Shown here: positions 9,155-17,943 of the stretch, piece by piece
How positions within the stretch are numbered: position 1 is the first letter of the stretch
Layout: every line of letters starts with the position of its first letter
DNA from: Heyndrickxia vini
Lineage (GTDB): Bacteria > Bacillota > Bacilli > Bacillales > Bacillaceae_C
Direction of reading: 5' to 3'
Assembly: GCF_016772275.1 (NCBI RefSeq)
Contig: NZ_CP065425.1
Location: forward strand, 4,084,001 to 4,148,000
Length of the DNA: 64,000 bases
Position numbers and translations under genes: made by a program
Notes under the pieces: model-generated
Told to the model about the DNA's origin: nothing
Database searches by the model: none
What the model saw: the letters and a program-made list of their open reading frames with translations, nothing else

Positions 9155-9274
9155 GAAAGTCACTTGTTCCTTCATCATCATTTATTACTATTTTATCATG
9201 AAGAGACCAGTAAATATATCCCAAAAATTTTTTAACTGTTCTAATAATGACCCTTTTATTATAACAAAAAAATA

Positions 9275-9303
9275 AAAGGCAATGGTTTTTCACCATTACC
9301 TTT
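9275..9303 (-). terminator. Terminator of the kbl-tdh operon
   Basis: On the minus strand AAAGGTAATGG pairs with CCATTGCCTTT, followed by TATTTTTTT. Confidence 0.8.
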
Positions 9304-9309
9304 ATATTA

Positions 9310-10257
9310 TTAATTTAGTTTTCGTTTTAACTTTTCAAGCATATCGACTGTCATTTTTTCTAGATTATATTCCGCTTTGAAACCCCATTCCTCTTTAGCG
9401 GCTGTTGCATCAATGGAGTTTGGCCAGCTATTTGCGATTGCCTGTCTTGCAGGATCAACAGCATAGCTCATGTCAAATTCAGGAATATGTTTTTTAATCT
9501 CAGCAGCTATTTCCTCAGGGTCGAAACTCATCGCTGTTATATTGAATGCATTCCGATGGTTTAATTTTGATGAGTCTGCTTCCATTAAATTGATGATGGC
9601 GTTCAGTGCGTCCGGCATATACATCATGTCCATATATGTTCCTTTATCAATATAGGAAGTGAATTGTTTATTTTTAATCGCTTCATAGTAAATTTCTACA
9701 GCATAGTCTGTTGTTCCGCCACCAGGTTCTGCTACGTATGAGATTAAACCTGGAAAACGTACTCCACGTGTATCGACTCCGAACTTAGTAAAATAATAAT
9801 CACAAAGCAACTCACCGGACACTTTATTTACCCCGTACATTGTAGTTGGCCGTTGTATTGTATCTTGTGGTGTGTTGTCCTTAGGAGTTGAAGGACCGAA
9901 TGCGCCAATGGAGCTTGGTGTGAAAAATTGACATTTCAATTCTCTAGCCGTTTCCAACGCATTCACTAACCCACCCATATTCAAATTCCAAGCGAGCAAT
10001 GGCTTTTTCTCCGCTGTTGCAGATAGTAATGCGGCTAAGTGAATAATTGTATCTACTTCATATTTTTTCGCTAATTCATACATCTTTGTTGCATCTGTTA
10101 CATCTAATAGTTCAAACGGACCAGCGTTCACGACTTCACTGCCATTATCTCTTATATCAGTGGCAATGACATGATCTGTCCCATAAATACTTCTCATTTT
10201 TGTTACTAACTCACTACCAATTTGACCTAATGATCCAGTCACAAGAATCTTTTTCAC
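9310..10257 (-). CDS. tdh: L-threonine 3-dehydrogenase, SDR (epimerase-like) type
   Basis: This 315-residue NAD-dependent enzyme oxidises L-threonine to 2-amino-3-oxobutyrate. It belongs to the short-chain, nucleotide-sugar-epimerase-like TDH class, not the zinc alcohol-dehydrogenase type. The Rossmann motif GSLGQIG is at residues 8-14, and the catalytic pair Y141/K145 is in [10 protein letters not shown]. The TDH-typical [19 protein letters not shown]-like segment and the [15 protein letters not shown] segment are also present. It lies 37 bases downstream of kbl, the enzyme for the next step, which fixes the function. The start is GTG behind AGGAGG. The product is cytoplasmic. Confidence 0.92.
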   Translation of the reverse strand: MKKILVTGSLGQIGSELVTKMRSIYGTDHVIATDIRDNGSEVVNAGPFELLDVTDATKMYELAKKYEVDTIIHLAALLSATAEKKPLLAWNLNMGGLVNALETARELKCQFFTPSSIGAFGPSTPKDNTPQDTIQRPTTMYGVNKVSGELLCDYYFTKFGVDTRGVRFPGLISYVAEPGGGTTDYAVEIYYEAIKNKQFTSYIDKGTYMDMMYMPDALNAIINLMEADSSKLNHRNAFNITAMSFDPEEIAAEIKKHIPEFDMSYAVDPARQAIANSWPNSIDATAAKEEWGFKAEYNLEKMTVDMLEKLKRKLN

Positions 10258-10294
10258 TAGTATTCCTCCTGATTATGTCGCATCTCTATGTTGT

Positions 10295-11485
10295 CTAAAT
10301 TAAGCCCATTTCTTTTCCGACTTTTTCGTAGATTGAAATCGCTTGATCAAGCATTTCTTTCGAATGCGCAGCCGTAGGCATATTTCTTACACGACCAGTA
10401 CCTTGTGGAACGGTAGGGAACACGATGGATTTAGCATAAACGCCCTCTTCGTAAAGACGTTTACTAAAGAGTTGTGTTGTCTTTTCCTCACCAATAATAC
10501 AAGGTGTAATTGGCGTTTCACTTTCGCCAATATTAAACCCAAGTTGTTTCAAACCTTTTTTCAAGTAGTTTCCATTTTCCCATAGGCGGTCATTTAATTC
10601 CGTACTACTCATTAAGATTTCGATTGCTTTCGTAGCAGCTACTGCATCAGCCGGAGTGACAGCTGTTGAAAATAAGAATGGACGGGAACGGACTTTTAAC
10701 CAATCAATAAGATTTTTCTTCCCTGCTACATAACCTCCAACAACACCAATTGCTTTGGAAAGCGTACCAATTTGGAAATCGACTTTATCAGCAAGGCCAA
10801 AGTGTTTAACAGTACCAGCACCTTTACCAGTTACACCAGATCCATGAGCATCATCTACATATGTGATAAGATCAAATTCCTCGGCAATTTCAATAATTCC
10901 AGGAAGGTTTGCAATGTCTCCATCCATAGAGAAAACACCGTCAGTGATGACCATTATCTTATTGTATAAACCCGATTCTTTTGCTTCTTTTGCCTTTTTT
11001 CTTAAGTCATCCATATCTGAATGATTCACGCGGATAATTTTTGCCTTAGACAAACGACAGCCATCAATAATTGAAGCATGGTTTAATTCATCCGAAAGGA
11101 TCGCATCATTTTTATCCATAACAGCGGAAATAGCCGCCATATTACAGTTAAATCCGGATTGATACGCAATTGCCGCTTCTGTTCCCTTAAACTTTGCTAA
11201 TGTTTTTTCTAATTGAATGTGAATATCTAGAGTCCCGTTAATAGTACGAACGGCTCCTGCACCAACACCCCATTCTTTTATTGCGTTAATTGCCACTTCC
11301 TTCATGCGCTCATCAGTCGCTAAACCTAAATAGTTATTGGATGAAAGATTAATAAGCTCTTTTCCATCTATTTTTATTACTGGACCATTCGCACTTTCCA
11401 CTACATCGATTTCATTATATAAGCCTTTACTTCTTAAATCCTCAAGGTTTTCATTTAAAAATTGATCTAAAGCATTACTGCTCAT
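10295..11485 (-). CDS. kbl: Glycine C-acetyltransferase (2-amino-3-ketobutyrate CoA ligase)
   Basis: This PLP-dependent alpha-oxoamine synthase, about 396 residues, cleaves 2-amino-3-oxobutyrate with CoA to glycine and acetyl-CoA. The PLP lysine is K244 in TLSKAIG. The cofactor-binding DDAHGSGV motif is at about 211-218, and the substrate-side [10 protein letters not shown] segment is near residue 47. Close relatives include 8-amino-7-oxononanoate synthase (BioF), but the downstream tdh gene makes Kbl the sensible call. GGAGGG lies 6 bases before the chosen ATG; an in-frame ATG two codons earlier is too close to the ribosome site. Together with tdh it forms a threonine-to-glycine operon ending in a terminator. 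Confidence 0.92.
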   Translation of the reverse strand: MSSNALDQFLNENLEDLRSKGLYNEIDVVESANGPVIKIDGKELINLSSNNYLGLATDERMKEVAINAIKEWGVGAGAVRTINGTLDIHIQLEKTLAKFKGTEAAIAYQSGFNCNMAAISAVMDKNDAILSDELNHASIIDGCRLSKAKIIRVNHSDMDDLRKKAKEAKESGLYNKIMVITDGVFSMDGDIANLPGIIEIAEEFDLITYVDDAHGSGVTGKGAGTVKHFGLADKVDFQIGTLSKAIGVVGGYVAGKKNLIDWLKVRSRPFLFSTAVTPADAVAATKAIEILMSSTELNDRLWENGNYLKKGLKQLGFNIGESETPITPCIIGEEKTTQLFSKRLYEEGVYAKSIVFPTVPQGTGRVRNMPTAAHSKEMLDQAISIYEKVGKEMGLI

Positions 11486-11660
11486 TTTCATCCCTCCAAG
11501 GTAAATGTAAGCGTTTCACAAACAACTGTCCACCCTACGTGAACAAAATGTATTGTTCAATCCTTTAATACCAATATTCTATCACAAATATTATTTTTTG
11601 TTTATATGTAGTGGACATTTCAAATGACGTTTTTCACTTTAAATATTGTTTCCTAAACGT

Positions 11661-11690
11661 AAAAAAAACTATCCCATCAATATGAGATAG
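11661..11690 (-). terminator. Terminator of mupG
   Basis: On the minus strand CTATCTCAT pairs with ATGGGATAG (one G-U) around a 4-base loop, followed by eight T residues. Confidence 0.8.
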
Positions 11691-11701
11691 CTTCCTTTTG
11701 A

Positions 11702-12769
11702 CTAAATCCAACGGATTTTAAATTTATTCCCGCCTTTTACATACTTCAATAGCGGAATATCTTCTTCAACGACTCTACCAATCACATTTACCTTCGCATC
11801 TTCATCTAAGTTCGTTTTTGTGATTTGAATTTCCCCTTGATAGCGTCCGTAATTTTTATTGTCAACGGTAATTGAGCCTACGTTTCGCTTAATCATATGA
11901 AATGGTTCAACCGGATTCTTTCCGATTAATCCATATTCCCTCGATTCCATTGACCTAATACAGTCTCTTGCTGAATCTAGACGATTTGTTTGTATGTTCT
12001 CTAATATATTTAATACCCCTTTGTCTTCAATAAACGATTTTGCACGAATAAGAAAATATCCTTCGTGGAGAAGGGCTGAAAATTGTTCAAGTGCAAAATC
12101 ACTTAATTCAAAATCCCCTACTAAAATTTTATCCACCTTTTCTTTAAATTTTAGGTCACAGAAAGATGTAAACGGAGAAAGGGCTCGATGGTCCTCTAAT
12201 GTAGGCAAACCTTTGTAAAGTGGACCTCGGCGCTTTTTGTCTCCGGGAATAAAGGCCATTACTTTTAGTCCTTCCGATTTTAGCCATTGGTTCTGTTCAT
12301 GGAAATCTCCGCGGTCTAAACCTGTTTCCGGCCGTGGATAAAAATTATGCCATGCTTCAACGGATGAAACATTAAGTCCAAAGGATTTTAAGCGAAGTAA
12401 TGATTCTTCTGTAATCGTGCTAGCATTTAAAGCGATTTTCATTTTATTCGATAGTTGAGCAATGGTGCTTTCTTCCACACCGTAATCGATTCGTAAACCT
12501 GTCAACCCCCATGAGAGTAGTTGATCGGCTGTATCCCATGTATATCCTAAATATTGAAGAGATTTTGGTGAAATGTCTGCGATTAACTCCATCTCATTCT
12601 TTTTTGCAATAGCTCCAAGTTCGATGAGTCTTTCTTTAAAGAGATTCGGATTGTCCTCTGGAATATGTAACGATGTAAAAATCGATTGAAACCCTTTATC
12701 AGAAAGCTTTTGAATATATCCACGCTGCCCCTCGATTGTTTCAGACAAATAAACTGAAATTCCTAGCAA
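11702..12769 (-). CDS. mupG: 6-phospho-N-acetylmuramidase MupG (DUF871 family)
   Basis: This DUF871-family protein of about 355 residues folds as a TIM barrel followed by a small beta domain. Family knowledge: MupG hydrolyses MurNAc-6P-GlcNAc imported by MurP, releasing MurNAc-6P and GlcNAc in the cytoplasm. Visible features are the N-terminal GISVYLSE strand, LTGLRIDYG, and the conserved VEAWHNFYPRPETGL segment, in which Asn-Phe-Tyr-Pro-Arg is typical of the family. The neighbours murP and murQ support the assignment strongly. I prefer a TTG start with GGAG 8 bases upstream; a GTG three codons earlier abuts the ribosome site. A hairpin with a T tract lies between murP and this gene, which may lower its expression. 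Confidence 0.88.
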   Translation of the reverse strand: MLGISVYLSETIEGQRGYIQKLSDKGFQSIFTSLHIPEDNPNLFKERLIELGAIAKKNEMELIADISPKSLQYLGYTWDTADQLLSWGLTGLRIDYGVEESTIAQLSNKMKIALNASTITEESLLRLKSFGLNVSSVEAWHNFYPRPETGLDRGDFHEQNQWLKSEGLKVMAFIPGDKKRRGPLYKGLPTLEDHRALSPFTSFCDLKFKEKVDKILVGDFELSDFALEQFSALLHEGYFLIRAKSFIEDKGVLNILENIQTNRLDSARDCIRSMESREYGLIGKNPVEPFHMIKRNVGSITVDNKNYGRYQGEIQITKTNLDEDAKVNVIGRVVEEDIPLLKYVKGGNKFKIRWI

Positions 12770-12795
12770 TGTACTCACTCCATTTCATAAATAGC

Positions 12796-12824
12796 AAAAA
12801 GGGGGAAAAAATCCCCCTTTTTTT
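12796..12824 (-). terminator. Intercistronic hairpin between murP and mupG
   Basis: AAAAAGGGGG pairs with CCCCCTTTTT around an A/T loop and can form on either strand. On the minus strand it falls after murP and before mupG, so it is probably a leaky terminator or mRNA 3'-end stabiliser inside the operon. Confidence 0.7.
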
Positions 12825-12831
12825 GTTTTTC

Positions 12832-14205
12832 TTAAATATCTTCAGCCATTTCTTCTTTAAACCCAAATAGATAGGTAAAGAGGAAACCAAATGCATAGGC
12901 AATGACAATGCCAATTAAATATAATATATACTTATTATCAGCAATTAGCATTGTAAGAGAAAGACCGGATACTCCGATACTTGTTGCTGCAACATGGAAA
13001 ATTGCTTGAAACGCCCCACCGACCGCAGCACCTAAACACGCCGTGATGAATGGTCGACCAAGAGGGAGTGTAACCCCATACAAGAGTGGCTCTCCTATTC
13101 CTAGGAATCCTGCTGGTAGACCCCCTTTAATAATATTACGCAATCTTTTATTCTTTGTTTTTACAAAGACAGCAATTGCCGCACCAACTTGACCTGCACC
13201 CGCCATCGCTAATACCGGTAAAAGTGGTGTATTACCAATTTGATTCATAAATTCTAAATGAATTGGTGTTAACCCTTGATGCAGCCCGACCATTACAAGC
13301 GGTAAGAAGAATCCCGCTAAAATCGCGCCTGCTACAACACCGCCGATATCTAAAATCGCTTTAATTCCACTTGTAATTCCATCTGATAACAATCCTGCTA
13401 CAGGCATAACGACAAATAATGATAAAATAGCAACAATTAAAACCGTAATAAGAGGAGTTAAAATAATATCAACAGAGTTCGGAATAATTTTTCTAACTTG
13501 TTTTTCAATCACAACCATTAACCATGCGGCAAATATGACACCAAATAATCCGCCGCGTCCCGGAATCAATGCATCACCAAAAATATGAATTTCGGCTAAT
13601 CCCGGATTAAATAAGAACATCCCTGCAATGGCACCTAATACTGGTGTTCCTCCAAATTCCTTGGCTGTATTCCAACCGACTAAAACAGCTAGATAAGTAA
13701 AAATACAGCTACCTAAAACTAGTAGAACTTGCATGATTGTTGAAGTTTTATCAACCCCAGCATTGACGGCAAAGTTTGCTGCCCCATTAATTAATCCTGA
13801 AGCAACTAATCCAGGAATAAGTGGAATGAAAATATTCCCTATTTTTCTTAAAAAGTTCTTCAAAGGTGTATTGTTTTTCTTTTTAATATTTGCTTTCTTA
13901 AGTTGCGCTTTTTCCTCGAATGATAAATCGTCTGCATCGGCAACCTCACCGATTTTTAATCCTGTCATTGTGCTTAATACATCGGAAACTTTATTTACCG
14001 TTCCGGGACCAACAACGATTTGCAATGTTTCATCGTCAATGACACCCATAACCCCATCGACTTTTTTTAATGAAGCGATATTGACTTTGTCACTATCTTT
14101 TAACTGAAGGCGAACACGCGTCATACAGTGGGCAAGTTGTCTAATATTTTCTTTACCACCTACATGTTCGAGAATTCCTTCTGCGATGACTTGTTCTTTT
14201 TTCAT
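12832..14205 (-). CDS. murP: PTS N-acetylmuramic acid transporter EIIBC component
   Basis: This 457-residue phosphotransferase permease imports and phosphorylates MurNAc or MurNAc-GlcNAc. The EIIB domain is N-terminal with phospho-acceptor C27 in QLAHCMTRVRL. A linker at about 95-120 leads into a roughly ten-segment EIIC domain, with the family's GFLGIGEPLLYGV motif near 370. There is no EIIA domain, so it must borrow a glucose-type EIIA encoded elsewhere. Sucrose/trehalose EIIBC proteins look similar; the neighbouring murQ, murR and mupG decide for MurP. GGGGGGAG precedes the ATG, 22 bases after murQ. Confidence 0.9.
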   Translation of the reverse strand: MKKEQVIAEGILEHVGGKENIRQLAHCMTRVRLQLKDSDKVNIASLKKVDGVMGVIDDETLQIVVGPGTVNKVSDVLSTMTGLKIGEVADADDLSFEEKAQLKKANIKKKNNTPLKNFLRKIGNIFIPLIPGLVASGLINGAANFAVNAGVDKTSTIMQVLLVLGSCIFTYLAVLVGWNTAKEFGGTPVLGAIAGMFLFNPGLAEIHIFGDALIPGRGGLFGVIFAAWLMVVIEKQVRKIIPNSVDIILTPLITVLIVAILSLFVVMPVAGLLSDGITSGIKAILDIGGVVAGAILAGFFLPLVMVGLHQGLTPIHLEFMNQIGNTPLLPVLAMAGAGQVGAAIAVFVKTKNKRLRNIIKGGLPAGFLGIGEPLLYGVTLPLGRPFITACLGAAVGGAFQAIFHVAATSIGVSGLSLTMLIADNKYILYLIGIVIAYAFGFLFTYLFGFKEEMAEDI

Positions 14206-14227
14206 GGTTTCTCCCCCCTACATGTGA

Positions 14228-15112
14228 CTATAATGTTTTTCTAATATATCCTTTTGCATTTTTAAGACTTTCTAAAGCATCTTCATAAGAACATTGTAAT
14301 AAAATCATCACAATAGCTACTTTTACATTATGATGTGCCTTTTCAAAATAATCGGCAGCCGTGTCATAGTCTACTTCTGCTGCCTGCATAATAATGCGTT
14401 TAGATCGTTCGACAAGCTTTTTATTTGTTGACTGAACATCAACCATTAAATTTTTATAAACCTTGCCAATTCCAATCATCGATGCGGTGGAAATCATATT
14501 TAATACTAACTTTTGTGCCGTACCCGCTTTTAAACGAGTTGACCCGGTTAATACTTCAGGGCCTGTTTCGACTTCGATTGTGACTTTCGCGTACTTACTA
14601 ATTTCAGCATTTTTATTACAGCTGATGCTTACTGTCTTAGCACCCATTTTGCTTGCGTATTTTAATGCTCCAATAACATATGGTGTGCGACCGCTTGCAG
14701 CGATTCCTATGACAGTATCTTTTGCCGAAAGCTTGATACTTGCTAAATCATTCTCACCTTGGTTTTCATCGTCTTCAGCACCTTCAACCGCCTCCGTAAA
14801 CGCTTTCATCCCACCTGCAAGAAATCCTTGAACCATTTCAGGCGGGGAACCAAAAGTTGGCTTACATTCGACGGCATCCAAAATCCCAAGTCTGCCACTC
14901 GTACCAGCACCAATATAAATTAATCGACCTCCTTCTTGAAAGGATTGGATAACATATTGAACGGCTTTTTCAATACTATGAAGTTCCATAGCAATGGCTT
15001 GAGGTACTGTTTGGTCTTCCCGATTCATCGTTTCCAGTATTTCGTGAATCGACATGACGTCCAAGTTCATCGTTGTGTCATTACGTTTTTCTGTCGTCAG
15101 TTTTTCAAGCAT
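14228..15112 (-). CDS. murQ: N-acetylmuramic acid 6-phosphate etherase
   Basis: This 294-residue SIS-domain enzyme cleaves the D-lactyl ether of MurNAc-6P, giving GlcNAc-6P and lactate, in the cytoplasm. The phosphate-binding loop GAGTSGRLG is at about 68-76. The residues matching the E. coli catalytic glutamates are E82 in DAVECKPTFG and E113 in VEGAEDDENQGE. A second SIS-type segment (GIAASGRTPYVIGAL) follows, with the C-terminal helical tail. Length is normal. It has its own promoter downstream of murR and heads the murQ-murP-mupG transcript. Confidence 0.95.
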   Translation of the reverse strand: MLEKLTTEKRNDTTMNLDVMSIHEILETMNREDQTVPQAIAMELHSIEKAVQYVIQSFQEGGRLIYIGAGTSGRLGILDAVECKPTFGSPPEMVQGFLAGGMKAFTEAVEGAEDDENQGENDLASIKLSAKDTVIGIAASGRTPYVIGALKYASKMGAKTVSISCNKNAEISKYAKVTIEVETGPEVLTGSTRLKAGTAQKLVLNMISTASMIGIGKVYKNLMVDVQSTNKKLVERSKRIIMQAAEVDYDTAADYFEKAHHNVKVAIVMILLQCSYEDALESLKNAKGYIRKTL

Positions 15113-15146
15113 AATACCATCCCTTAAAATTTTATTTCTTACTTTT

Positions 15147-15208
15147 ATTTTATATTACAGAAATTAAATGTCAATAAAATATATAAATTTCATGAATTAA
15201 AATTTCAT
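15147..15208 (-). promoter_or_regulatory. Promoter of murQ-murP-mupG with possible MurR operator
   Basis: On the minus strand TTGACA (15174-15169), a 16-bp spacer and TAAAAT (15152-15147) form a good promoter 35 bases before murQ. Just upstream of -35 are two direct repeats of ATGAAATTT (15208-15200 and 15193-15185), 15 bp apart, with TTCATGAA dyad symmetry. Position suggests a MurR site. I know of no experimental motif that matches it. Confidence 0.5.
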
Positions 15209-15241
15209 TTGTCGAAAAATAGTTTGCATTTCTATTTATGT

Positions 15242-15269
15242 AAAAAAAACTTGGCACATTTGCCAAGTT
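15242..15269 (-). terminator. Terminator of murR
   Basis: AACTTGGCA pairs with TGCCAAGTT around a 4-base loop, followed on the minus strand by T8. It separates the malY-murR transcript from murQPG. Confidence 0.85.
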
Positions 15270-15277
15270 TTCAATTC

Positions 15278-16126
15278 TTAACGCCGTAATCGCACTGCTT
15301 CATTTCTTGCCTCATGATATTGTTCCAATACGTTTTCACCAATATTATTAAATACACTCAAATATAAAGTATCAATAATATTTAATTGCGTCATACGAGA
15401 GGAGATGGTTCCAATACGGACATCCCCCTCGACGATCGGTGTACAAAGGCGAATATCTGCCTCTTTATATAAGGGGGAGTTATCAATATTCGTGATCGAT
15501 ATTAAGGTGGCCCCTTTCTTTTTAGCAAATCTCGCTAACTCAAGCACATCCTTTGTTTTCCCCGACATACTAATCGCTATAAATACATCGTCCTCAGTAA
15601 GATACGGAATAAGCGAGATCATAAAATGGAAATCCAATGTCGTAATGGAATGGTAGCCTAGTTTTGAAAATTTATAATGACCATCAAAAGCTGCTGTTGC
15701 CGATCCCCCTACTCCATAGAAAATAATTTTTTTTGCCCTTTTTATTAACTCAACTGCTTTGTCTAACTCATTTTTATCAAGTGAGGATAAGGTGGAGTCA
15801 ATAGCCGCTTTATTTACATAAGTTACTTTATGAAATAGATCATATGGTGAGTCCCTTTTTTGCAAAATCGAAAAATCGGTAATATTTGTTTGTGATAACG
15901 TTATGTTTTTTACTAGTTCCAGCTTAAACGTTTTAAAACTCCGAATCCCAATCGATTTGCAAAACCGGACAACACTTGCTTCACTTACACCGCTTTTCTT
16001 TGATAATTCCTTCGTTGTCATATTAGGTATAAGCTCTGGGTTTTTTATGATATATTCGCCAATTTTCCGCTCTGCATCGGAAAGCTTGCTTAACTCCTTT
16101 TCGATCCTAGATAGTAATGAATTCAA
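15278..16126 (-). CDS. murR: MurR/RpiR family transcriptional regulator
   Basis: This regulator of about 282 residues has an N-terminal RpiR-type helix-turn-helix (TTKELSKKSGVSEASVVRFC within the first 60 residues). A C-terminal SIS domain (about 120-260, beginning GVGGSATAAFDGHY) should bind MurNAc-6P as effector. The start is set by sequence: a TTG overlaps the upstream gene's stop as TTGA, 7 bases after GGAGGT. An ATG five codons earlier sits inside that ribosome site. The resulting N-terminus (NSLLSRIEKELSKLSDAERK) is the usual one for the family. By context it controls the adjacent MurNAc recycling genes. Confidence 0.9.
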   Translation of the reverse strand: MNSLLSRIEKELSKLSDAERKIGEYIIKNPELIPNMTTKELSKKSGVSEASVVRFCKSIGIRSFKTFKLELVKNITLSQTNITDFSILQKRDSPYDLFHKVTYVNKAAIDSTLSSLDKNELDKAVELIKRAKKIIFYGVGGSATAAFDGHYKFSKLGYHSITTLDFHFMISLIPYLTEDDVFIAISMSGKTKDVLELARFAKKKGATLISITNIDNSPLYKEADIRLCTPIVEGDVRIGTISSRMTQLNIIDTLYLSVFNNIGENVLEQYHEARNEAVRLRR

Positions 16127-17289
16127 CCATTCGACCTCCATCTCAAAACTGTTTCATGTATGCGATGAACAGCCGTTTCTAACCGCTCTTTCGGACACGC
16201 TATATTCATACGCAAAAATGCATCTCCACCACCGCCAAATTTATAACCTTCATCGAATTTGATTTTCGCTTCTTTTAAAAAGTATTGAAATAACTCTTCC
16301 CCTTGCATCCCCAACTGACTACAATCTAACCAAACAAGATGCGTAGCTTCAGGTCTGATAGGGATAATTTCAGGTATATTCGATTTAAAAAAGTCTAGAA
16401 CATATTCCAAATTTTCTTCTAAATAAATGAGTAGCTCTTCAAGCCAATACTCACTTGATTCATAAGCGGCGATTGTCGCCTCTACCCCGAATGCATTTGG
16501 ACGCATTAAACCATACTGAAAAAGCTTTTCGTTATATTTTTCACGTAATTCCTGATTTGGAATCATAATAATCGATGTTTGCAAACCTGCAACATTAAAT
16601 GTTTTACTAGGTGCAGCACATAGAATACTACTTTGTTTAATTTCAGGATGTATACTAAATAATGGGTGATGTTGCTTACCTTTATACACCAGGTCCCCAT
16701 GCATCTCATCAGATATAATCCATACATTGTGCTTTAAACAGATGTCAGCCACCTTTGCTAATTCATCTTCAGTCCAAGCCCGTCCGACCGGATTATGCGG
16801 ACTGCACAAAATCAAGACTTTTGCTTTCGGATGACTTGCCTTTTTTTCTAAGTCTACAAAATCCATTTCATATGTACCGTTTTTGTGAATTAGTGAATTA
16901 TGAACAATCGTGCATTGATGGTTTTCAATACTGCTATAGAATGGATAATATACTGGCTCTTGCGCAATTACTTGATCCCCTGGTTTTGTTAAAATTTCAA
17001 GTAAAAGATTTATTCCGGGAATAATCCCAGGACTAAAGGAAATCCACTCCTTATCAATATCTATATTGAATCTTCTCTTCCACCATCCGATAATTGAACG
17101 ATAATAACGATCACAAAAAGTCGTGTAGCCATAAATACCATGCTCTGCTTTCTTCTTCATTGCCTCGATTATTTCTGGAGCAACTTGAAAGTCCATGTCA
17201 GCAATACACATTGGGATTATTTCATCAGGTGCAGTTGACCATTTTACTGAATGTGTGTGTGTACGTACAATACAATCATTCCAATTCAT
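16123..17289 (-). CDS. MalY/PatB family PLP-dependent aminotransferase / C-S lyase
   Basis: This 388-residue fold-type I PLP enzyme belongs to the MalY/PatB subgroup, mostly cystathionine beta-lyases. The PLP lysine is K229 in APSKTFNVAG, and the subgroup motif SDEMHGDL is at about 193-200. HNPVGR near 165-170 and the C-terminal substrate-binding arginine region (FLRMNIACPKERLE) are also seen. It starts after a GGGGGG ribosome site and its stop overlaps the TTG start of murR. This coupling puts it in a transcript with a cell-wall-sugar regulator, which is unexpected for a C-S lyase. Whether it has a role in muropeptide metabolism or merely sits upstream cannot be told. Confidence 0.88.
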   Translation of the reverse strand: MNWNDCIVRTHTHSVKWSTAPDEIIPMCIADMDFQVAPEIIEAMKKKAEHGIYGYTTFCDRYYRSIIGWWKRRFNIDIDKEWISFSPGIIPGINLLLEILTKPGDQVIAQEPVYYPFYSSIENHQCTIVHNSLIHKNGTYEMDFVDLEKKASHPKAKVLILCSPHNPVGRAWTEDELAKVADICLKHNVWIISDEMHGDLVYKGKQHHPLFSIHPEIKQSSILCAAPSKTFNVAGLQTSIIMIPNQELREKYNEKLFQYGLMRPNAFGVEATIAAYESSEYWLEELLIYLEENLEYVLDFFKSNIPEIIPIRPEATHLVWLDCSQLGMQGEELFQYFLKEAKIKFDEGYKFGGGGDAFLRMNIACPKERLETAVHRIHETVLRWRSNG

Positions 17290-17519
17290 TCTAGACCCCC
17301 CCGTTATTAAACAGCTTTATTACTACTTTAATATAATTGCTGCGAAATGAAAAACTAAAAAAAAGACTTCCATAAAGTAAGTAGTTTCGATAACGTGGAG
17401 GAAATTTAAAATCGTAGCACAAATAACATAAGATTTCGTAGCGTTGAGCAACAATATAATTAGCATGCAAAACTTGGGGTTTTTCCTAAGCTTTCGTGTT
17501 TAATTAAAGGAGAAATTGT

Positions 17520-17740
17520 ACAAGTTCATTAAACGCTAAATTGAGTTTGATAATAAGCGGAGAAAATCCTCTTAATTAAGAAATTGTACTGAAAACACCT
17601 TAAATAGCCGGAAGAATTCCGACTATTAACTCGAAAAACGCGAGAATGAATAAATTTGCTTTGCTTAAGCGGAAAAACTCCGCTTAAATCTCACGAAACT
17701 AGCTCTATTCTGCTGAATAACCGTAAAATATCCGCTTATT
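17520..17740 (+). repeat. Interspersed repeat family 1, copy A (about 220 bp, multi-hairpin)
   Basis: The 654-bp gap 17290-17943 holds no recognisable gene. Most of its centre is a repeat that also occurs, inverted, at 45080-45302. Shared landmarks in order are GAGTTTGATAA, AAGCGGAGAAA, AATAGCCGGAAG, CGACTATT, ACTCGAAAAACGC, TTTGCTTTGCTTAA, GAGCTCTATTC/TAGCTCTATTC and TAACCG. It contains several short stem-loops of the type CGGAA...TTCCG flanked by complementary arms. Confidence 0.75.
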
Positions 17741-17943
17741 TTGATTATCTTTAGGACATCATTTACCTACTTAAGTAAAAAACATAGTAATTAGCATGTT
17801 GACAAGTCAAGATGTTTGCAACTAATTAAAGTATATAAAAAAATAAGAGACCAAATCATATGCGATTTAGTCCGCTAATTAGAGTGCTATTTGGAATTTT
17901 TATTAATAAAAACGGACTACTTACCCATCAAGTATAGCCCTAT

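Noticed and set aside
11500-11525. CcpA cre site upstream of kbl (TGTAAGCGTTTCACA)
   Set aside because: Only one half fits the consensus and one base is missing in the middle, so it is too weak to call.
13733-14107. 124-codon ORF opposite murP
   Set aside because: Antisense to a well-supported gene, with no ribosome site and no recognisable protein.
15278-16141. ATG start for murR at 16141
   Set aside because: That ATG is part of the ATGGAGGT ribosome-site context. The TTG at 16126 has correct spacing and the usual family N-terminus.
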